A stretch of DNA of 64,000 nt from the NCBI RefSeq assembly GCF_004328625.1, contig NZ_CP032230.1, positions 1-64,000 of the forward strand, written 5' to 3'. The notes below the pieces were generated by a model. The model had not been told where the DNA came from, did not search any database, and was given only the letters and a program-made list of their open reading frames with translations. The stretch is from Streptomyces seoulensis. GTDB taxonomy: Bacteria; Actinomycetota; Actinomycetes; Streptomycetales; Streptomycetaceae. Position numbers and translations under genes: made by a program. Below, piece after piece: positions 9,813-17,409 of the stretch. The stretch's first letter is position 1. The number at the start of each line of letters is the position of its first letter.

Positions 9813-9867
9813 CCCGGCCGGACGCCCGCAGGCGCCCCTTCCCGAACGCCAGGGGTGTCCGGCCGGG
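9813..9867 (-). terminator. Hairpin between major tail protein and tail chaperone genes
   Basis: Perfect 11-bp arms CCCGGCCGGAC (9813-9823) and GTCCGGCCGGG (9857-9867) flank a 33-nt GC-rich loop. It lies just downstream of the highly expressed major tail gene, where an attenuating terminator that lowers chaperone expression would be expected. No U-tract is present, as is common in Streptomyces. Confidence 0.55.
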
Positions 9868-9887
9868 AGCTGAGAGGGTGCGGGGGG

Positions 9888-10694
9888 TCAGCCGCCGGGT
9901 GTGGTGGTGGCGACCGTGATGGCGGGGCTGGTGCCGCCGGTGAAGCTGCCGGCGGCGGTCATCTGCGGCACGTCGGTGCCGTCGTAGGCGCCGCCGCTGA
10001 AGGTGACCGTGACGGGGCTGCCGGGCAGCGGCCCGCCGGTGCACGTGATGTCGCCGGGTGCGATGTTCGACAGCGCCTCGAGCGCGGACTGCACCGCGGA
10101 CGAGGTCGCGTTGTAGACGATCGCGCTCGTCGTCTGGCCGTTGAAGGTGAGGGTGAACGTGCCGCCGGTCGGGGTGCCGGTGATGGTGACCGTCTGCACC
10201 TCGTCCGTGCCCGACGCCGGGACGGGGGCACCCTGCAGGGGGCGGGAGGTGATGGAGCAGGTCGCCATGAACTTCGCGGCCTCGTTGTCGGCCGTGTACT
10301 GCGGCGACTGAGAGGCGACCCGGATCGGGAACACGTCCATCGAGTTGTTGCCGGGGATGTCGCCCTTGCGGAGGATGACGACGTATCCGGTGGTGCCCTT
10401 GGCAAAGAGCTGCTCGAGGTCGGCGTCCTCCTCGTCCTCGTAGAAGGTGAAGGAGCTCGAGTCGGCCTTGTCGCTGCCGGGGATGGTGGCGTCGTAGGTG
10501 TCCGCCATGTCCGGGGTGTCGATCTCTTGATTGGTGACCGTCCACCCGTCCATCGCGGCGATGAAGGCGGTGAAGTCGGTGCCCGCGCCCAGTTCACTGC
10601 GGGTCGGGATCATCGTGGTGGCGGCGATGGTCGGCACGAAGTAGAACTTCGACGTGCCGCGCCTCATGTACTTTTTCGGCTTGGCGAGCAGCAT
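9888..10694 (-). CDS. Major tail protein with C-terminal Ig-like/decoration domain
   Basis: The ATG at 10694 (MLLAKPKKYMRRG) gives 268 residues. The N-terminal ~160 residues form the tail-tube part (for example TKFYF-like SKFYFVPTI and DGWTVTNQEIDTP). The C-terminal ~105 residues, beginning EVQTVTITGTPTGGTFTL, are a separate Thr/Gly-rich beta domain nearly identical to one inserted in the capsid decoration protein at 15697-16431. The position before the G/GT chaperones and tape measure supports tube subunit. It is probably strongly expressed; hairpins flank it on both sides. Confidence 0.85.
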   Translation of the reverse strand: MLLAKPKKYMRRGTSKFYFVPTIAATTMIPTRSELGAGTDFTAFIAAMDGWTVTNQEIDTPDMADTYDATIPGSDKADSSSFTFYEDEEDADLEQLFAKGTTGYVVILRKGDIPGNNSMDVFPIRVASQSPQYTADNEAAKFMATCSITSRPLQGAPVPASGTDEVQTVTITGTPTGGTFTLTFNGQTTSAIVYNATSSAVQSALEALSNIAPGDITCTGGPLPGSPVTVTFSGGAYDGTDVPQMTAAGSFTGGTSPAITVATTTPGG

Positions 10695-10764
10695 TGGGGC
10701 CCCTTGACGTCCGGGGCCTGCTCCGCGTGGTGCGGTCAGCCCCTGTACACGTGATGTGTGGTCG

Positions 10765-10780
10765 GCCACCTCTTGGTGGC
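10765..10780 (-). terminator. Short tetraloop hairpin upstream of major tail gene
   Basis: GCCACC-TCTT-GGTGGC forms a 6-bp stem with a 4-nt loop in the 134-bp gap between the tail-terminator gene and the major tail gene. The gap also has a second GC-rich arm pair nearer 10700. It may be a processing or attenuation signal separating major tail expression from upstream genes. Confidence 0.4.
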
Positions 10781-10828
10781 GTCCGCGTGGGGTCCCGCCG
10801 CGGTGCGGTCCGTGCAGTGCCTGACAGG

Positions 10829-11278
10829 TCAGGCCGGGGTCCAGGCGATGCTGAACCGCTGCACATAGCTGATGATCCCATCTGCGGGGTCACTCGTTCC
10901 CCCCGGTTCCGTGTCCAGCGTCCGGGCCATGTCCCTGTAGCCGGGCACGGTGAGCGGATACCGCCAGCGACCCGTGACCGAGTCGCGGAGCAGGAACGCT
11001 TGCCGGGCTTTGTCCGCCATCCACTCGGCCTGGTCTTCCAGGCCGGCGGAGCTGAGGACGGTGGGGTCGGGCCCGGACACAGAGGTGACCTGGTAGACGG
11101 TGAGTGCGTCCTCATTCAGGTCGGCGAAGGGGGCGCCGGACAGGCTGGTGTCGACGCTGTACAGCAGGTAGTAGGGCGCCTGCGCCCCATTGGGTGCGTG
11201 CCCTCGCCCGACGGGCAGTCCAGTGGCCTCTGCGAGGAGAGCGGCAACCGCCCGGCTGGCGGCCAGCCTGCTGATCAC
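10829..11278 (-). CDS. Tail terminator / tail completion protein
   Basis: The GTG at 11278 overlaps the upstream stop (GTGA) and gives 149 residues. Text such as YYLLYSVDTSLSGAPFADL and YQVTSVSGPDPTVLSSAG resembles the tail-terminator family found just upstream of the major tail gene in siphoviruses. It has no membrane segment or catalytic motif. The role at the head-proximal end of the tail tube is inferred from position. Confidence 0.68.
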   Translation of the reverse strand: MISRLAASRAVAALLAEATGLPVGRGHAPNGAQAPYYLLYSVDTSLSGAPFADLNEDALTVYQVTSVSGPDPTVLSSAGLEDQAEWMADKARQAFLLRDSVTGRWRYPLTVPGYRDMARTLDTEPGGTSDPADGIISYVQRFSIAWTPA

Positions 11279-11661
11279 TGCAACACCTCCATGACCGCGA
11301 ACTTCATCTGCATCTTCAACGTCTGCTCGATGAACGGCAGCGCCGGCTGCACGTGGGCAAACGGAGGCTGCGCATAGGAGCGGCCCAGGCTGTCCGTGCC
11401 GGTGAAGCCGAACTCCAGCCGGCGACCATAGGGAAGTTCGGTACCGATGGTGCACAGTGCACTGTTCACCCATCGGCGGTCCACCGACTTCCACGAGTTC
11501 CGGTAGGCGCCCGTGATGACGTTCGGACCGGGCCGGCCGGACGCGTTGCCCCGGATCTTGGCTATGCCCAGGGTTCCGGTGTGTGTGACGCCGCGCTGCA
11601 CGGCGGGGCCGACTCGTTTGGCGGCTGCCTCGAGGCGTTCGGCGAGTTCGTCGGGGGTCAC
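11275..11661 (-). CDS. HK97 gp10-like head-tail / tail component
   Basis: A GTG at 11661 overlaps the upstream stop and yields 128 residues. The protein begins MTPDELAERLEAAAKRV and contains GNASGRPGPNVITGAYRNSW, the Arg/Pro-rich motif common in HK97 gp10-type tail-completion proteins. It also has RRLEFGFTGTD, matching the 'YARRLEFG' signature of that family. It sits between two other connector genes with 4-nt overlaps on each side. It probably acts at the neck of the virion. Confidence 0.75.
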   Translation of the reverse strand: MTPDELAERLEAAAKRVGPAVQRGVTHTGTLGIAKIRGNASGRPGPNVITGAYRNSWKSVDRRWVNSALCTIGTELPYGRRLEFGFTGTDSLGRSYAQPPFAHVQPALPFIEQTLKMQMKFAVMEVLQ

Positions 11662-12110
11662 GGGAGTCTCGATCCGGCGGTCTGGTTCTGGTCCAGGGCG
11701 GTGATGCGGATGACTTCGGTGGTGGCGGCGATACCGGGGTCTTGGCACAGCCAGGACCGGCCGATGAGGTCGGCCTGCTGGGGGTTGTGGACCTGTACGA
11801 CGGTGACGATGGCGTCCTTGGGGGCGATCGGCGCGGTGAGCGGGGTCATGAGCCGGTACCGGGAGTGGGTTTCCTGCGCCCACGGCTGGCCCGCGTTGGG
11901 TATGGACGACACCTCGGACTGGGCGATACCGCCCTGCACAGCACCAGGCCCCTCGTAGAGCACGTCGCCGGGCGGGTATTCGAGATGGCCGGTGGTCTCG
12001 TTGAGGACCGCGTCCTCGGTGGGCGGGAGCGTAATCCGGACGGTGTCCACGCACAGGTTGGTTTCGATCCATCGCCGGGCGGGGGCGAGGATGTCGTCTA
12101 GCCCAGGCAT
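11658..12110 (-). CDS. Head-tail connector (DUF6093-like)
   Basis: This 150-residue protein begins MPGLDDILAPARRWIETNLC. The body contains CVDTVRITLPP, GAVQGGIAQSE and YRLMTPLTAPI, the pattern of DUF6093 head-tail connector proteins of actinophages. The C-terminal text VVQVHNPQQADLIGRSW is typical of the beta-barrel part. Its ATG abuts the stop of the upstream gene. Confidence comes from pattern plus synteny. Confidence 0.72.
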   Translation of the reverse strand: MPGLDDILAPARRWIETNLCVDTVRITLPPTEDAVLNETTGHLEYPPGDVLYEGPGAVQGGIAQSEVSSIPNAGQPWAQETHSRYRLMTPLTAPIAPKDAIVTVVQVHNPQQADLIGRSWLCQDPGIAATTEVIRITALDQNQTAGSRLP

Positions 12111-12496
12111 CAGACGCCCCTCCCCTGCGCCCAGTCGGCCAGGGTGGCGAGGATCGCTTCGGTGACGGAGGTCTTGCCGTCGCCGAGGTCCGGCCGGTCG
12201 AGGGCGGCTGTTTGGACGGCGGCCGGGTTGATGCTGGCGAGGAACGCGGCGATCTCCTCGCCGATGTCCTGCTGCTGGTCGGCGACCGTGACGCGGGCGA
12301 GCCCCTCCCACGTAGCGGCGGCGGGTTCCCGGACGTGGAGGACGAGCATGGGCAGCGCGTTGGCGATGTCGTGCTCTAGCCGATAGCCAACGACCTGGCC
12401 GCGCGGGAGGGGGGTGCCGTCGATTCGGACGGTGGCGTCACCGGGCTGGGCGTCGATCCGGACACCGTGCGCAGACGGCTCGGCGGGCTTGGTCAC
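12110..12496 (-). CDS. Conserved phage protein in head-tail joining cluster
   Basis: This 128-residue protein has an N-terminal beta-rich half (GVRIDAQPGDATVRIDGTPL) and a helical C-terminal half. It is coupled to both neighbours by short overlaps. It has no recognised family or membrane segment. The position among connector genes suggests a structural or assembly role. Confidence 0.6.
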   Translation of the reverse strand: MTKPAEPSAHGVRIDAQPGDATVRIDGTPLPRGQVVGYRLEHDIANALPMLVLHVREPAAATWEGLARVTVADQQQDIGEEIAAFLASINPAAVQTAALDRPDLGDGKTSVTEAILATLADWAQGRGV

Positions 12497-13029
12497 TCGC
12501 TCTCACCGCTTCGGTGTGCCAGGTAGGAATCCCATCCTTCCCAAGCAGGGTCGGGCTCAAGTTCGACGATCTGTGGGACGGCTCGCTCAAACCGCACAGC
12601 TTCGCAGGTCCGTTCATCGAACGCCCTATTTCCTGCCTCATCGACGTAGAACTGCGTGAAGCAAATGATCTGGTTCCCGATGTGGCCTCCTCGATCCCGC
12701 CACTCCAAGCGGATATCTCCTCGTTCAACGAGGCGGGGATCAACTCCGTTGGCTCTCAACCACTTCGCCACGCGGTCCCGTTGTTCTGCCGTCAGGGGGA
12801 CACCTTTCTGCGTGACCCTCATGGAGCAGTTCACCACCGGATGAGGCACATGCCAGTCTTCCTCCAGCATCTTGTGGGAGACCCTGGTGGAGGAGACTTC
12901 GAAGCCACTGCTTCCATCGGCTGCTCCGACCCACGTCTCCACTGATGCCCGAACCACCGACATGCCGTCTGGCACCTCTACTTCGAGTCCGAGAGCGTCT
13001 AGTTCAGAGCCGATCCTCTTCTTGCTCAT
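12493..13029 (-). CDS. Hypothetical protein, compositionally distinct (possible moron)
   Basis: The ATG at 13029 gives 178 residues beginning MSKKRIGSELDALGLEVEVP. The sequence is rich in Trp, Glu and Val, with no membrane segment or known motif. Its DNA is visibly less GC3-biased than adjacent late genes, suggesting later acquisition. It overlaps both neighbours by 4 nt, so it is integrated into the operon. Function unknown. Confidence 0.6.
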   Translation of the reverse strand: MSKKRIGSELDALGLEVEVPDGMSVVRASVETWVGAADGSSGFEVSSTRVSHKMLEEDWHVPHPVVNCSMRVTQKGVPLTAEQRDRVAKWLRANGVDPRLVERGDIRLEWRDRGGHIGNQIICFTQFYVDEAGNRAFDERTCEAVRFERAVPQIVELEPDPAWEGWDSYLAHRSGESE

Positions 13030-13874
13030 GCTGGGTCTCCTGAGACAAGGCCGCGGCGGCCGTTGAGGTCGGGGCGGGGAATCAGCTCGCGTACACACCC
13101 GTGATGGGCCACGGGGTAGGCCGCGCAGTCGTCGATGGATCGGATCGTGCCGTCAGCGTGATCGGTGTCCTGATGTCCAGTCCAGCCGCATTCGTCGCCG
13201 TCCCGGACCTGCATCCACTCGGCCTCCAGCTCTAGCCGGGCGGTGTTGATGGCGCCATGGTTGGCGGTGACCGCGCCCTGATAGGTGAGCGCGGACCGTG
13301 CCCAGTCCTTCACCGGGTGCCGGGCCTGGTCGCTGTAGACCACGGTGGACAGCGGATGATCAGCAGCAAGTCGGGGGGCGTCGATCCCGGCGTGGTTGCG
13401 GCCGAGGGTGACGGTGCGGGTGGCTTCCTGCGCGGCGCGGGCGAACGCCTGCGCCCGGCGTACCGCCTCCTGGATACGGGCCACCAGATCGACGTAGAAG
13501 ATGCTGGTGAGCCCGGTGAGGGCGGCCTGGTGGTCGGCTGTCCACCGGAACAGGGTGATGTCCCGGTTGGCGCGGCGCAGGGCGCGGAGGGCGCCGTCGC
13601 GGTAGGCGGTGGGAAGGTCTTGGGCGGCCCAGCGTTCGGCGACCGCGCGGGTGAGGCGGTCGAACTCGCCGACCTCGTGGTGGAACGCGGTGATGTAGCT
13701 GTTGATGCGGGTGGTGGCGCCGAGGCCGGGCCGTATCCGTTCCAGGGTGCGCAGCAGCCTGTCCTGGGCGACGGTGAGCCGGTTCCACTGCCGGGTAAGT
13801 TCCAGGACGGCGGCGGTGATGAGTGTGGTGAGTTCGCTGCGGTCGTCGCGGGTCTGCTGGGTGGGGGTGCTCAT
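13026..13874 (-). CDS. Phage minor head / MuF-like head morphogenesis protein
   Basis: This 282-residue protein has a long helical N-terminus. The C-terminal segment carries RDGDECGWTGHQDTDHADG and CAAYPVAHHGCVRELIPRP. The pairing of DGxECxW with a late HxxCxR motif is typical of actinophage minor head proteins downstream of the capsid genes. These Cys/His residues probably bind zinc. The role is likely a portal-associated or injected head protein. Confidence 0.7.
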   Translation of the reverse strand: MSTPTQQTRDDRSELTTLITAAVLELTRQWNRLTVAQDRLLRTLERIRPGLGATTRINSYITAFHHEVGEFDRLTRAVAERWAAQDLPTAYRDGALRALRRANRDITLFRWTADHQAALTGLTSIFYVDLVARIQEAVRRAQAFARAAQEATRTVTLGRNHAGIDAPRLAADHPLSTVVYSDQARHPVKDWARSALTYQGAVTANHGAINTARLELEAEWMQVRDGDECGWTGHQDTDHADGTIRSIDDCAAYPVAHHGCVRELIPRPDLNGRRGLVSGDPA

Positions 13875-14200
13875 CGGCGGGGCCGTTCCTGCAGCAGGAT
13901 GACGCCGATGTGGTCGCGTGTGTCGGACGCGGTGGGGTCGTCGGGTGCGGGGGGTTCCCCGGCCTCGAGGGCGGTGATCTTCCGTTCGAGTGCGGCCAGG
14001 TTCGCGGTGAAATTCACGGCGACGACGTTGGTGACAGTGACCCCGGTCGGCTGAGCCAGCATGTCGGCATACCGTTCCCGCAACACCTCAAGGGCTACTG
14101 CGCGGGCGGTCCCGAGTCGTAGATACCGGGTGTTCAGGTCGGAAAGGTCGGTGGCCCTGCCGAGCTGGGAGAGCAGCCACGCCTGTACTGCACTGTCCAT
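13871..14200 (-). CDS. Hypothetical head-region protein
   Basis: This is a 109-residue acidic protein beginning MDSAVQAWLLSQLGRATDL, mostly helical with a Pro/Asp-rich C-terminus. It overlaps the downstream gene and is preceded by a strong hairpin at 14246-14290. The location after the capsid gene suggests a head-tail adaptor, but no motif confirms this. Confidence 0.55.
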   Translation of the reverse strand: MDSAVQAWLLSQLGRATDLSDLNTRYLRLGTARAVALEVLRERYADMLAQPTGVTVTNVVAVNFTANLAALERKITALEAGEPPAPDDPTASDTRDHIGVILLQERPRR

Positions 14201-14245
14201 CAGGTGGCTCCTTCACGGGCGTGTGGGGGTGGGAAGGGGTTGGGG

Positions 14246-14290
14246 TGTGCGGGCCCGCTCTGGCGCCCCACCAGGGGGCGGGCCCGCACA
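14246..14290 (-). terminator. GC-rich hairpin downstream of capsid cluster
   Basis: Thirteen-bp arms TGTGCGGGCCCGC (14246-14258) and GCGGGCCCGCACA (14278-14290) are perfect inverted repeats with a 19-nt loop. It lies in the 95-bp gap after the 105-residue gene, a natural place to reduce readthrough from the abundant capsid transcript. Confidence 0.6.
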
Positions 14291-14295
14291 CTCCC

Positions 14296-14613
14296 TCAGT
14301 TGCCGCTGCTGCCCTCGTCAGCGGCGTCCCGGCCCCCGGACCGGCTGGTGGCCGCACTCTTGCGTGCGGCGGTCTTCTTGGCCGAATGGGCGGCCTTGGT
14401 GTCCTGACTGGCGTCGTCCTGGTCGCCGCCAGCAGGGCTGTGGTCGCTCTTAGCGGGCTTGGACGAGCTCGGGACCTCGCCGTCGACCCAGGCGGCCGGG
14501 TTCGTCACCAGGGCGGCCAGCTCCGGCTCCGGGCAGGTGCCCGCAGCCAGTTCGACCGTCTGATGGGTTTCCGGGTCGTTCACGTACACCGTGGATGCGA
14601 GCTGGGCGGCCAT
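14296..14613 (-). CDS. Small head-region protein with Lys/Ala/Ser-rich tail
   Basis: This 105-residue protein starts MAAQLASTVYVNDPETHQTV. It has a beta-rich N-terminal half mentioning a V-P-E-P-E segment and a disordered, Lys/Ala/Ser-rich C-terminal half (KTAARKSAATSRS). It lies 3 nt from the major capsid stop. Similar small genes follow the capsid gene in actinophages and often encode head-fibre or head-tail adaptor proteins. Function is not established here. Confidence 0.58.
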   Translation of the reverse strand: MAAQLASTVYVNDPETHQTVELAAGTCPEPELAALVTNPAAWVDGEVPSSSKPAKSDHSPAGGDQDDASQDTKAAHSAKKTAARKSAATSRSGGRDAADEGSSGN

Positions 14614-14616
14614 AGG

Positions 14617-15681
14617 TCACCACACCGTCGCGGCGATGTGGATGTCCGGGGTGTACATGACCGGCAGCGCGGCCGCGGAGCACTTCGTGTACACCTGCGG
14701 CGGGTCGTCCTGGTAGCCGCGGGTGACGACGATCCCGGGGGCCTCCTCGCGGAGGATGGCCGGGTTGGCGCCCTGGGACAGGATGAGGCCGTCGGCGGTG
14801 AGACCGTACTGGGTCTCGGCCCACTGGGACGGGTTGGGCGGCAGCAGGAAGAACATGTTCTCCGGCAGGGCCCTCACGTCGGTGCCGTTGTCCAGCTCGA
14901 TCTTCACGTCGTAGCGCTCGATCGGGGGGAGGCCGTAGCGGGCGCGGACGACGTCGACCTCGTTGGGGGCGAGGACGGCGGTGGGGATGGTGCTGGCGGA
15001 GTTGACCGAGCCGTAGTAGGCGGCGCGGTAGGAGTCGTTCGCCATCATCTGCGCCCACCCCTTGTAGGAGGTGAGGGCGCGGGCCGGGGCGGGGGCGCCG
15101 GAGGAGCGGAGGACTTCGATCCAGCGCATCTCGTCGCCGAGGATGTCGGCCGTGGGGTCGGTCCACGCGGTGGGTGCGGTCGGCATGTTCGCGGCCGGCA
15201 CCTTGTAGTCGGCCTCGAGGGTGAGGTTGTTCTCGCCGACCAGGGTGAACTTGCCGTCGGTGAGGAGGTCGCCGGCTGCGAGTTCGAGGCGCTTCTTGAT
15301 GGACAGGACGTGCGCGGCAACGTCGTCGTAGACGGCCTGGACGAGGTCGCGGCTGTCCATGCCGCGGTCGAGGTTCTCCAGGATGGTCTCGAACTCGCCG
15401 ACGATGTACTTCTGGCCGAGCGGGAGGAGCTTGCCGGAGGTGGCGAACTGCGTGATCTCACGCGTGGCCACCTTGGTCTGGGCGTCCCATGCGCGGTAGT
15501 TCGCGGCGGCGACTCGTCGCCGGTTGCCGCGGGTCTCCCAGCGGACAGAGTTGATGGTTCGCTCGGGCATCACCGACAGGGTGAGTGCGTAGTCCGACGG
15601 GGTCTGGATTTCCCGGACGAATGCCTGGATTTCCGTCGGGTTCAGGTCGCGGAGCAGGAGCTCCAGCATGTCATTGGGCAT
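14617..15681 (-). CDS. Major capsid protein (lambda gpE-like)
   Basis: This 354-residue protein has the pattern of the phage major capsid protein E family: RTINSVRWETRGNRRRVAAA near residues 41-60, the KLLPLGQKYIVGEFETI segment, LPENMFFLLPP, and a C-terminal VTRGYQDDPPQVYTKCSAAA. Length and position, after scaffold and decoration genes and before connectors, are as expected. It should form the HK97-fold shell. No protease domain is seen in it. An ATG with GGAGACACC-like site at its 5' end supports the start at 15681. Confidence 0.88.
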   Translation of the reverse strand: MPNDMLELLLRDLNPTEIQAFVREIQTPSDYALTLSVMPERTINSVRWETRGNRRRVAAANYRAWDAQTKVATREITQFATSGKLLPLGQKYIVGEFETILENLDRGMDSRDLVQAVYDDVAAHVLSIKKRLELAAGDLLTDGKFTLVGENNLTLEADYKVPAANMPTAPTAWTDPTADILGDEMRWIEVLRSSGAPAPARALTSYKGWAQMMANDSYRAAYYGSVNSASTIPTAVLAPNEVDVVRARYGLPPIERYDVKIELDNGTDVRALPENMFFLLPPNPSQWAETQYGLTADGLILSQGANPAILREEAPGIVVTRGYQDDPPQVYTKCSAAALPVMYTPDIHIAATVW

Positions 15682-15696
15682 GGCGGTGTCTCCTGA

Positions 15697-16431
15697 TCAG
15701 ACCTTGTAGACGAACTGGGTGTTGGAGCCGGCCGGGGCGTCGGCGGGGTCGAAGGCGACCGGGAGCTTGGCGACGTCGATCTGGCCGTGGACCATCAGCG
15801 GGGCGGCGACCTTGGTGGAGCCGGGGTGGAAGGCGACCTCGGTGAACAGGAACCCGCGGAAGGTCTGGGTGCCGTCGCTGGCGGTGGCGGTGCCGCCGGC
15901 GGTGGTGGTGGCCATGGTGACGCCGGGGGTGCTGCCGCCGGTGAGGGAGGCGGTGGCGGTGATGGATGCGACGTTGTCGCCGAGGTACTGGCCGCCGAAC
16001 GTGAGGGTGTAGGGGCCGCCCGCGTTGCCGGTGACCTTGATGTCGCCGGGGTTGACGTTGGACAGCGCCTCAAGTGCGGCCTGGACGGTCGCGGCGGTGG
16101 CGTTGTAGGCGATGGCGCTGGTGGTCTGCCCGGAGAACGTGAGGGTGAACGTGCCGCCGGTGGGTCCGCCGGTGATGGTGGCGGTCTGGACCTCGTTGGT
16201 GACCGGGCTGTACGGCTCGAACAGCTTGGTCGTGGCGTTCTGCGCCAGGGGGATGCCGGACTTCAGCTTCCGCTCCGGCTGGTAGGCGGACGCCTCGAGC
16301 CAGTGCAGGTTCTGGTCGAACTGGGTGAGGTCGAGGGTGACGGTCTGGTTGGCTTCGATGCCGAGCATGCTCATGAGCCACGGGCGGCCGACAGCGAGCG
16401 TCTCGGTGCTGGTGTACGGCTGGATGTCCAC
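15697..16431 (-). CDS. Capsid decoration protein with inserted Ig-like domain
   Basis: This 244-residue protein has outer segments of the head decoration family: an N-terminal LKSGIPLAQN with TKLFEPYSP and a C-terminal FRGFLFTEVAF with VHGQIDVAKLP. Between them lies a ~100-residue Thr/Gly-rich domain (about 15892-16197) beginning EVQTATITGGPTGGTFTL. It is homologous to the C-terminal domain of the major tail protein at 9888-10694. It sits 15 nt upstream of the capsid gene. The inserted domain probably projects from the capsid surface. Confidence 0.8.
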   Translation of the reverse strand: MDIQPYTSTETLAVGRPWLMSMLGIEANQTVTLDLTQFDQNLHWLEASAYQPERKLKSGIPLAQNATTKLFEPYSPVTNEVQTATITGGPTGGTFTLTFSGQTTSAIAYNATAATVQAALEALSNVNPGDIKVTGNAGGPYTLTFGGQYLGDNVASITATASLTGGSTPGVTMATTTAGGTATASDGTQTFRGFLFTEVAFHPGSTKVAAPLMVHGQIDVAKLPVAFDPADAPAGSNTQFVYKV

Positions 16432-16472
16432 GCCGTAGCCCCTTTCGCGATGTCACGCGGGTGTGTGGTGAG

Positions 16473-16491
16473 GGCACCAGGTGGTGGTGCC
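16473..16491 (-). terminator. Small hairpin between scaffold and decoration genes
   Basis: GGCACCA-GGTGG-TGGTGCC gives a 7-bp stem with a 5-nt loop in the 107-bp gap. It could attenuate or stabilise the capsid-decoration mRNA. The gap holds nothing else that I recognise. Confidence 0.4.
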
Positions 16492-16538
16492 GTCCACGGG
16501 GGGTGCGGGCGTGGTCCCAAGTCGTTCGGTGGAGCTGG

Positions 16539-17330
16539 TCAGCTTGCGGTGCGCAGGCCCATGGCTTCGGCGCGGGCGCGGGCGGCGTCCTTGACTGCGT
16601 CCTTCCCGGCTGTGGGCGGGCGCGGGGGGCCGCCGGCGGCGGGGCCTCCGGAAGGGGCCGGGGGCAGTGCCTGGTGGACTGTGCCGCCGAAGAGTTCGGT
16701 ACGGCGTTCCTTCAGCTTGTCGGCGGCCTCACTGATCGCGGCGTCGTCGGCGTCGTCCGCTACCCGGATCAGGGCGGTGGCGTCGTCGAGGTCGTCGCCG
16801 GTCGCGCCGAGCTTGACGAGCGCGGCCCGTATGCGGGTGTCGCGGTCTCGCTTGGCGGCATCGGCTTCACGCTGGGCGGCGGCGTCGATGCGGGCCTGGA
16901 GTTCCTGCTCGCGCCGGGTGAGTTCCTCGGTGCGCCGCTGTTCCTCGGAGAGCTGGGCTTGGCGTGCCTGTTCGGCCTGCTTGAACAGGTTGCCGAACTG
17001 GGTGGGTTCGAAGGAGTCCGGGTCGAGGCCGGCGGCTTCCGCGATGGTGCGGAAGGCGGCGCGACGGCCCTCTTCCTTCTCTTCGGACATCATCTTGTTC
17101 AGCCGTCGCTGGGTGAAGGAGACCTTCTCCTCCTCCGGGTCCGCCGGGTTGACGGGAGGCACGTGGATGGCGGGGACTGCCTGCGGGCGGCCGGCGAGGT
17201 CTGCCGGGGTGGGCGCGGCCGGTGCGGGCGGGGTGCCGCCGTCGTTGTAGAACACCGCGAGACCGTCCACACCTGTGTAAGGGTGGGCCCAGGCGGTGGC
17301 GGGGCGGGGCGGCTGCGTGGGGCGACGCAT
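16539..17330 (-). CDS. Scaffolding protein
   Basis: The ATG at 17330 (MRRPTQPPRP) has GGAGGA 9 nt upstream and gives 263 residues. Longer in-frame starts exist at 17348 and 17396, the latter overlapping the portal stop. A Pro-rich N-terminus is followed by a strongly charged coiled coil (for example LTRREQELQARIDAAAQRE), then a Gly/Pro linker and a basic C-terminus. That is the usual build of a phage scaffold whose C-terminus binds capsid. It lies between portal and decoration/capsid genes. A GAGGGAAC-type promoter motif lies at 17378-17409. Confidence 0.8.
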   Translation of the reverse strand: MRRPTQPPRPATAWAHPYTGVDGLAVFYNDGGTPPAPAAPTPADLAGRPQAVPAIHVPPVNPADPEEEKVSFTQRRLNKMMSEEKEEGRRAAFRTIAEAAGLDPDSFEPTQFGNLFKQAEQARQAQLSEEQRRTEELTRREQELQARIDAAAQREADAAKRDRDTRIRAALVKLGATGDDLDDATALIRVADDADDAAISEAADKLKERRTELFGGTVHQALPPAPSGGPAAGGPPRPPTAGKDAVKDAARARAEAMGLRTAS

Positions 17331-17377
17331 CGGTGACAGTCCTCCCATGGACAGTTCAGGCCCCGCGCCTGAGATCA

Positions 17378-17409
17378 AGGACACCACAGAAGTCACGATG
17401 TGTTCCCTC
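17378..17409 (-). promoter_or_regulatory. GAGGGAAC-N18-TGTCCT promoter-like motif (scaffold gene)
   Basis: GAGGGAAC (17402-17409) is followed after exactly 18 nt by TGTCCT (17378-17383). A CAGGCCCCGCGCCTG hairpin sequence lies immediately downstream at 17357-17371. The same arrangement recurs before portal and terS. Confidence 0.45.

Noticed and set aside
17331..17396. Scaffold start at 17396 overlapping the portal stop
   Set aside because: Not excluded, but the extra N-terminus encodes the intergenic hairpin and motif repeated before portal and terS. The ATG at 17330 has a better ribosome site.
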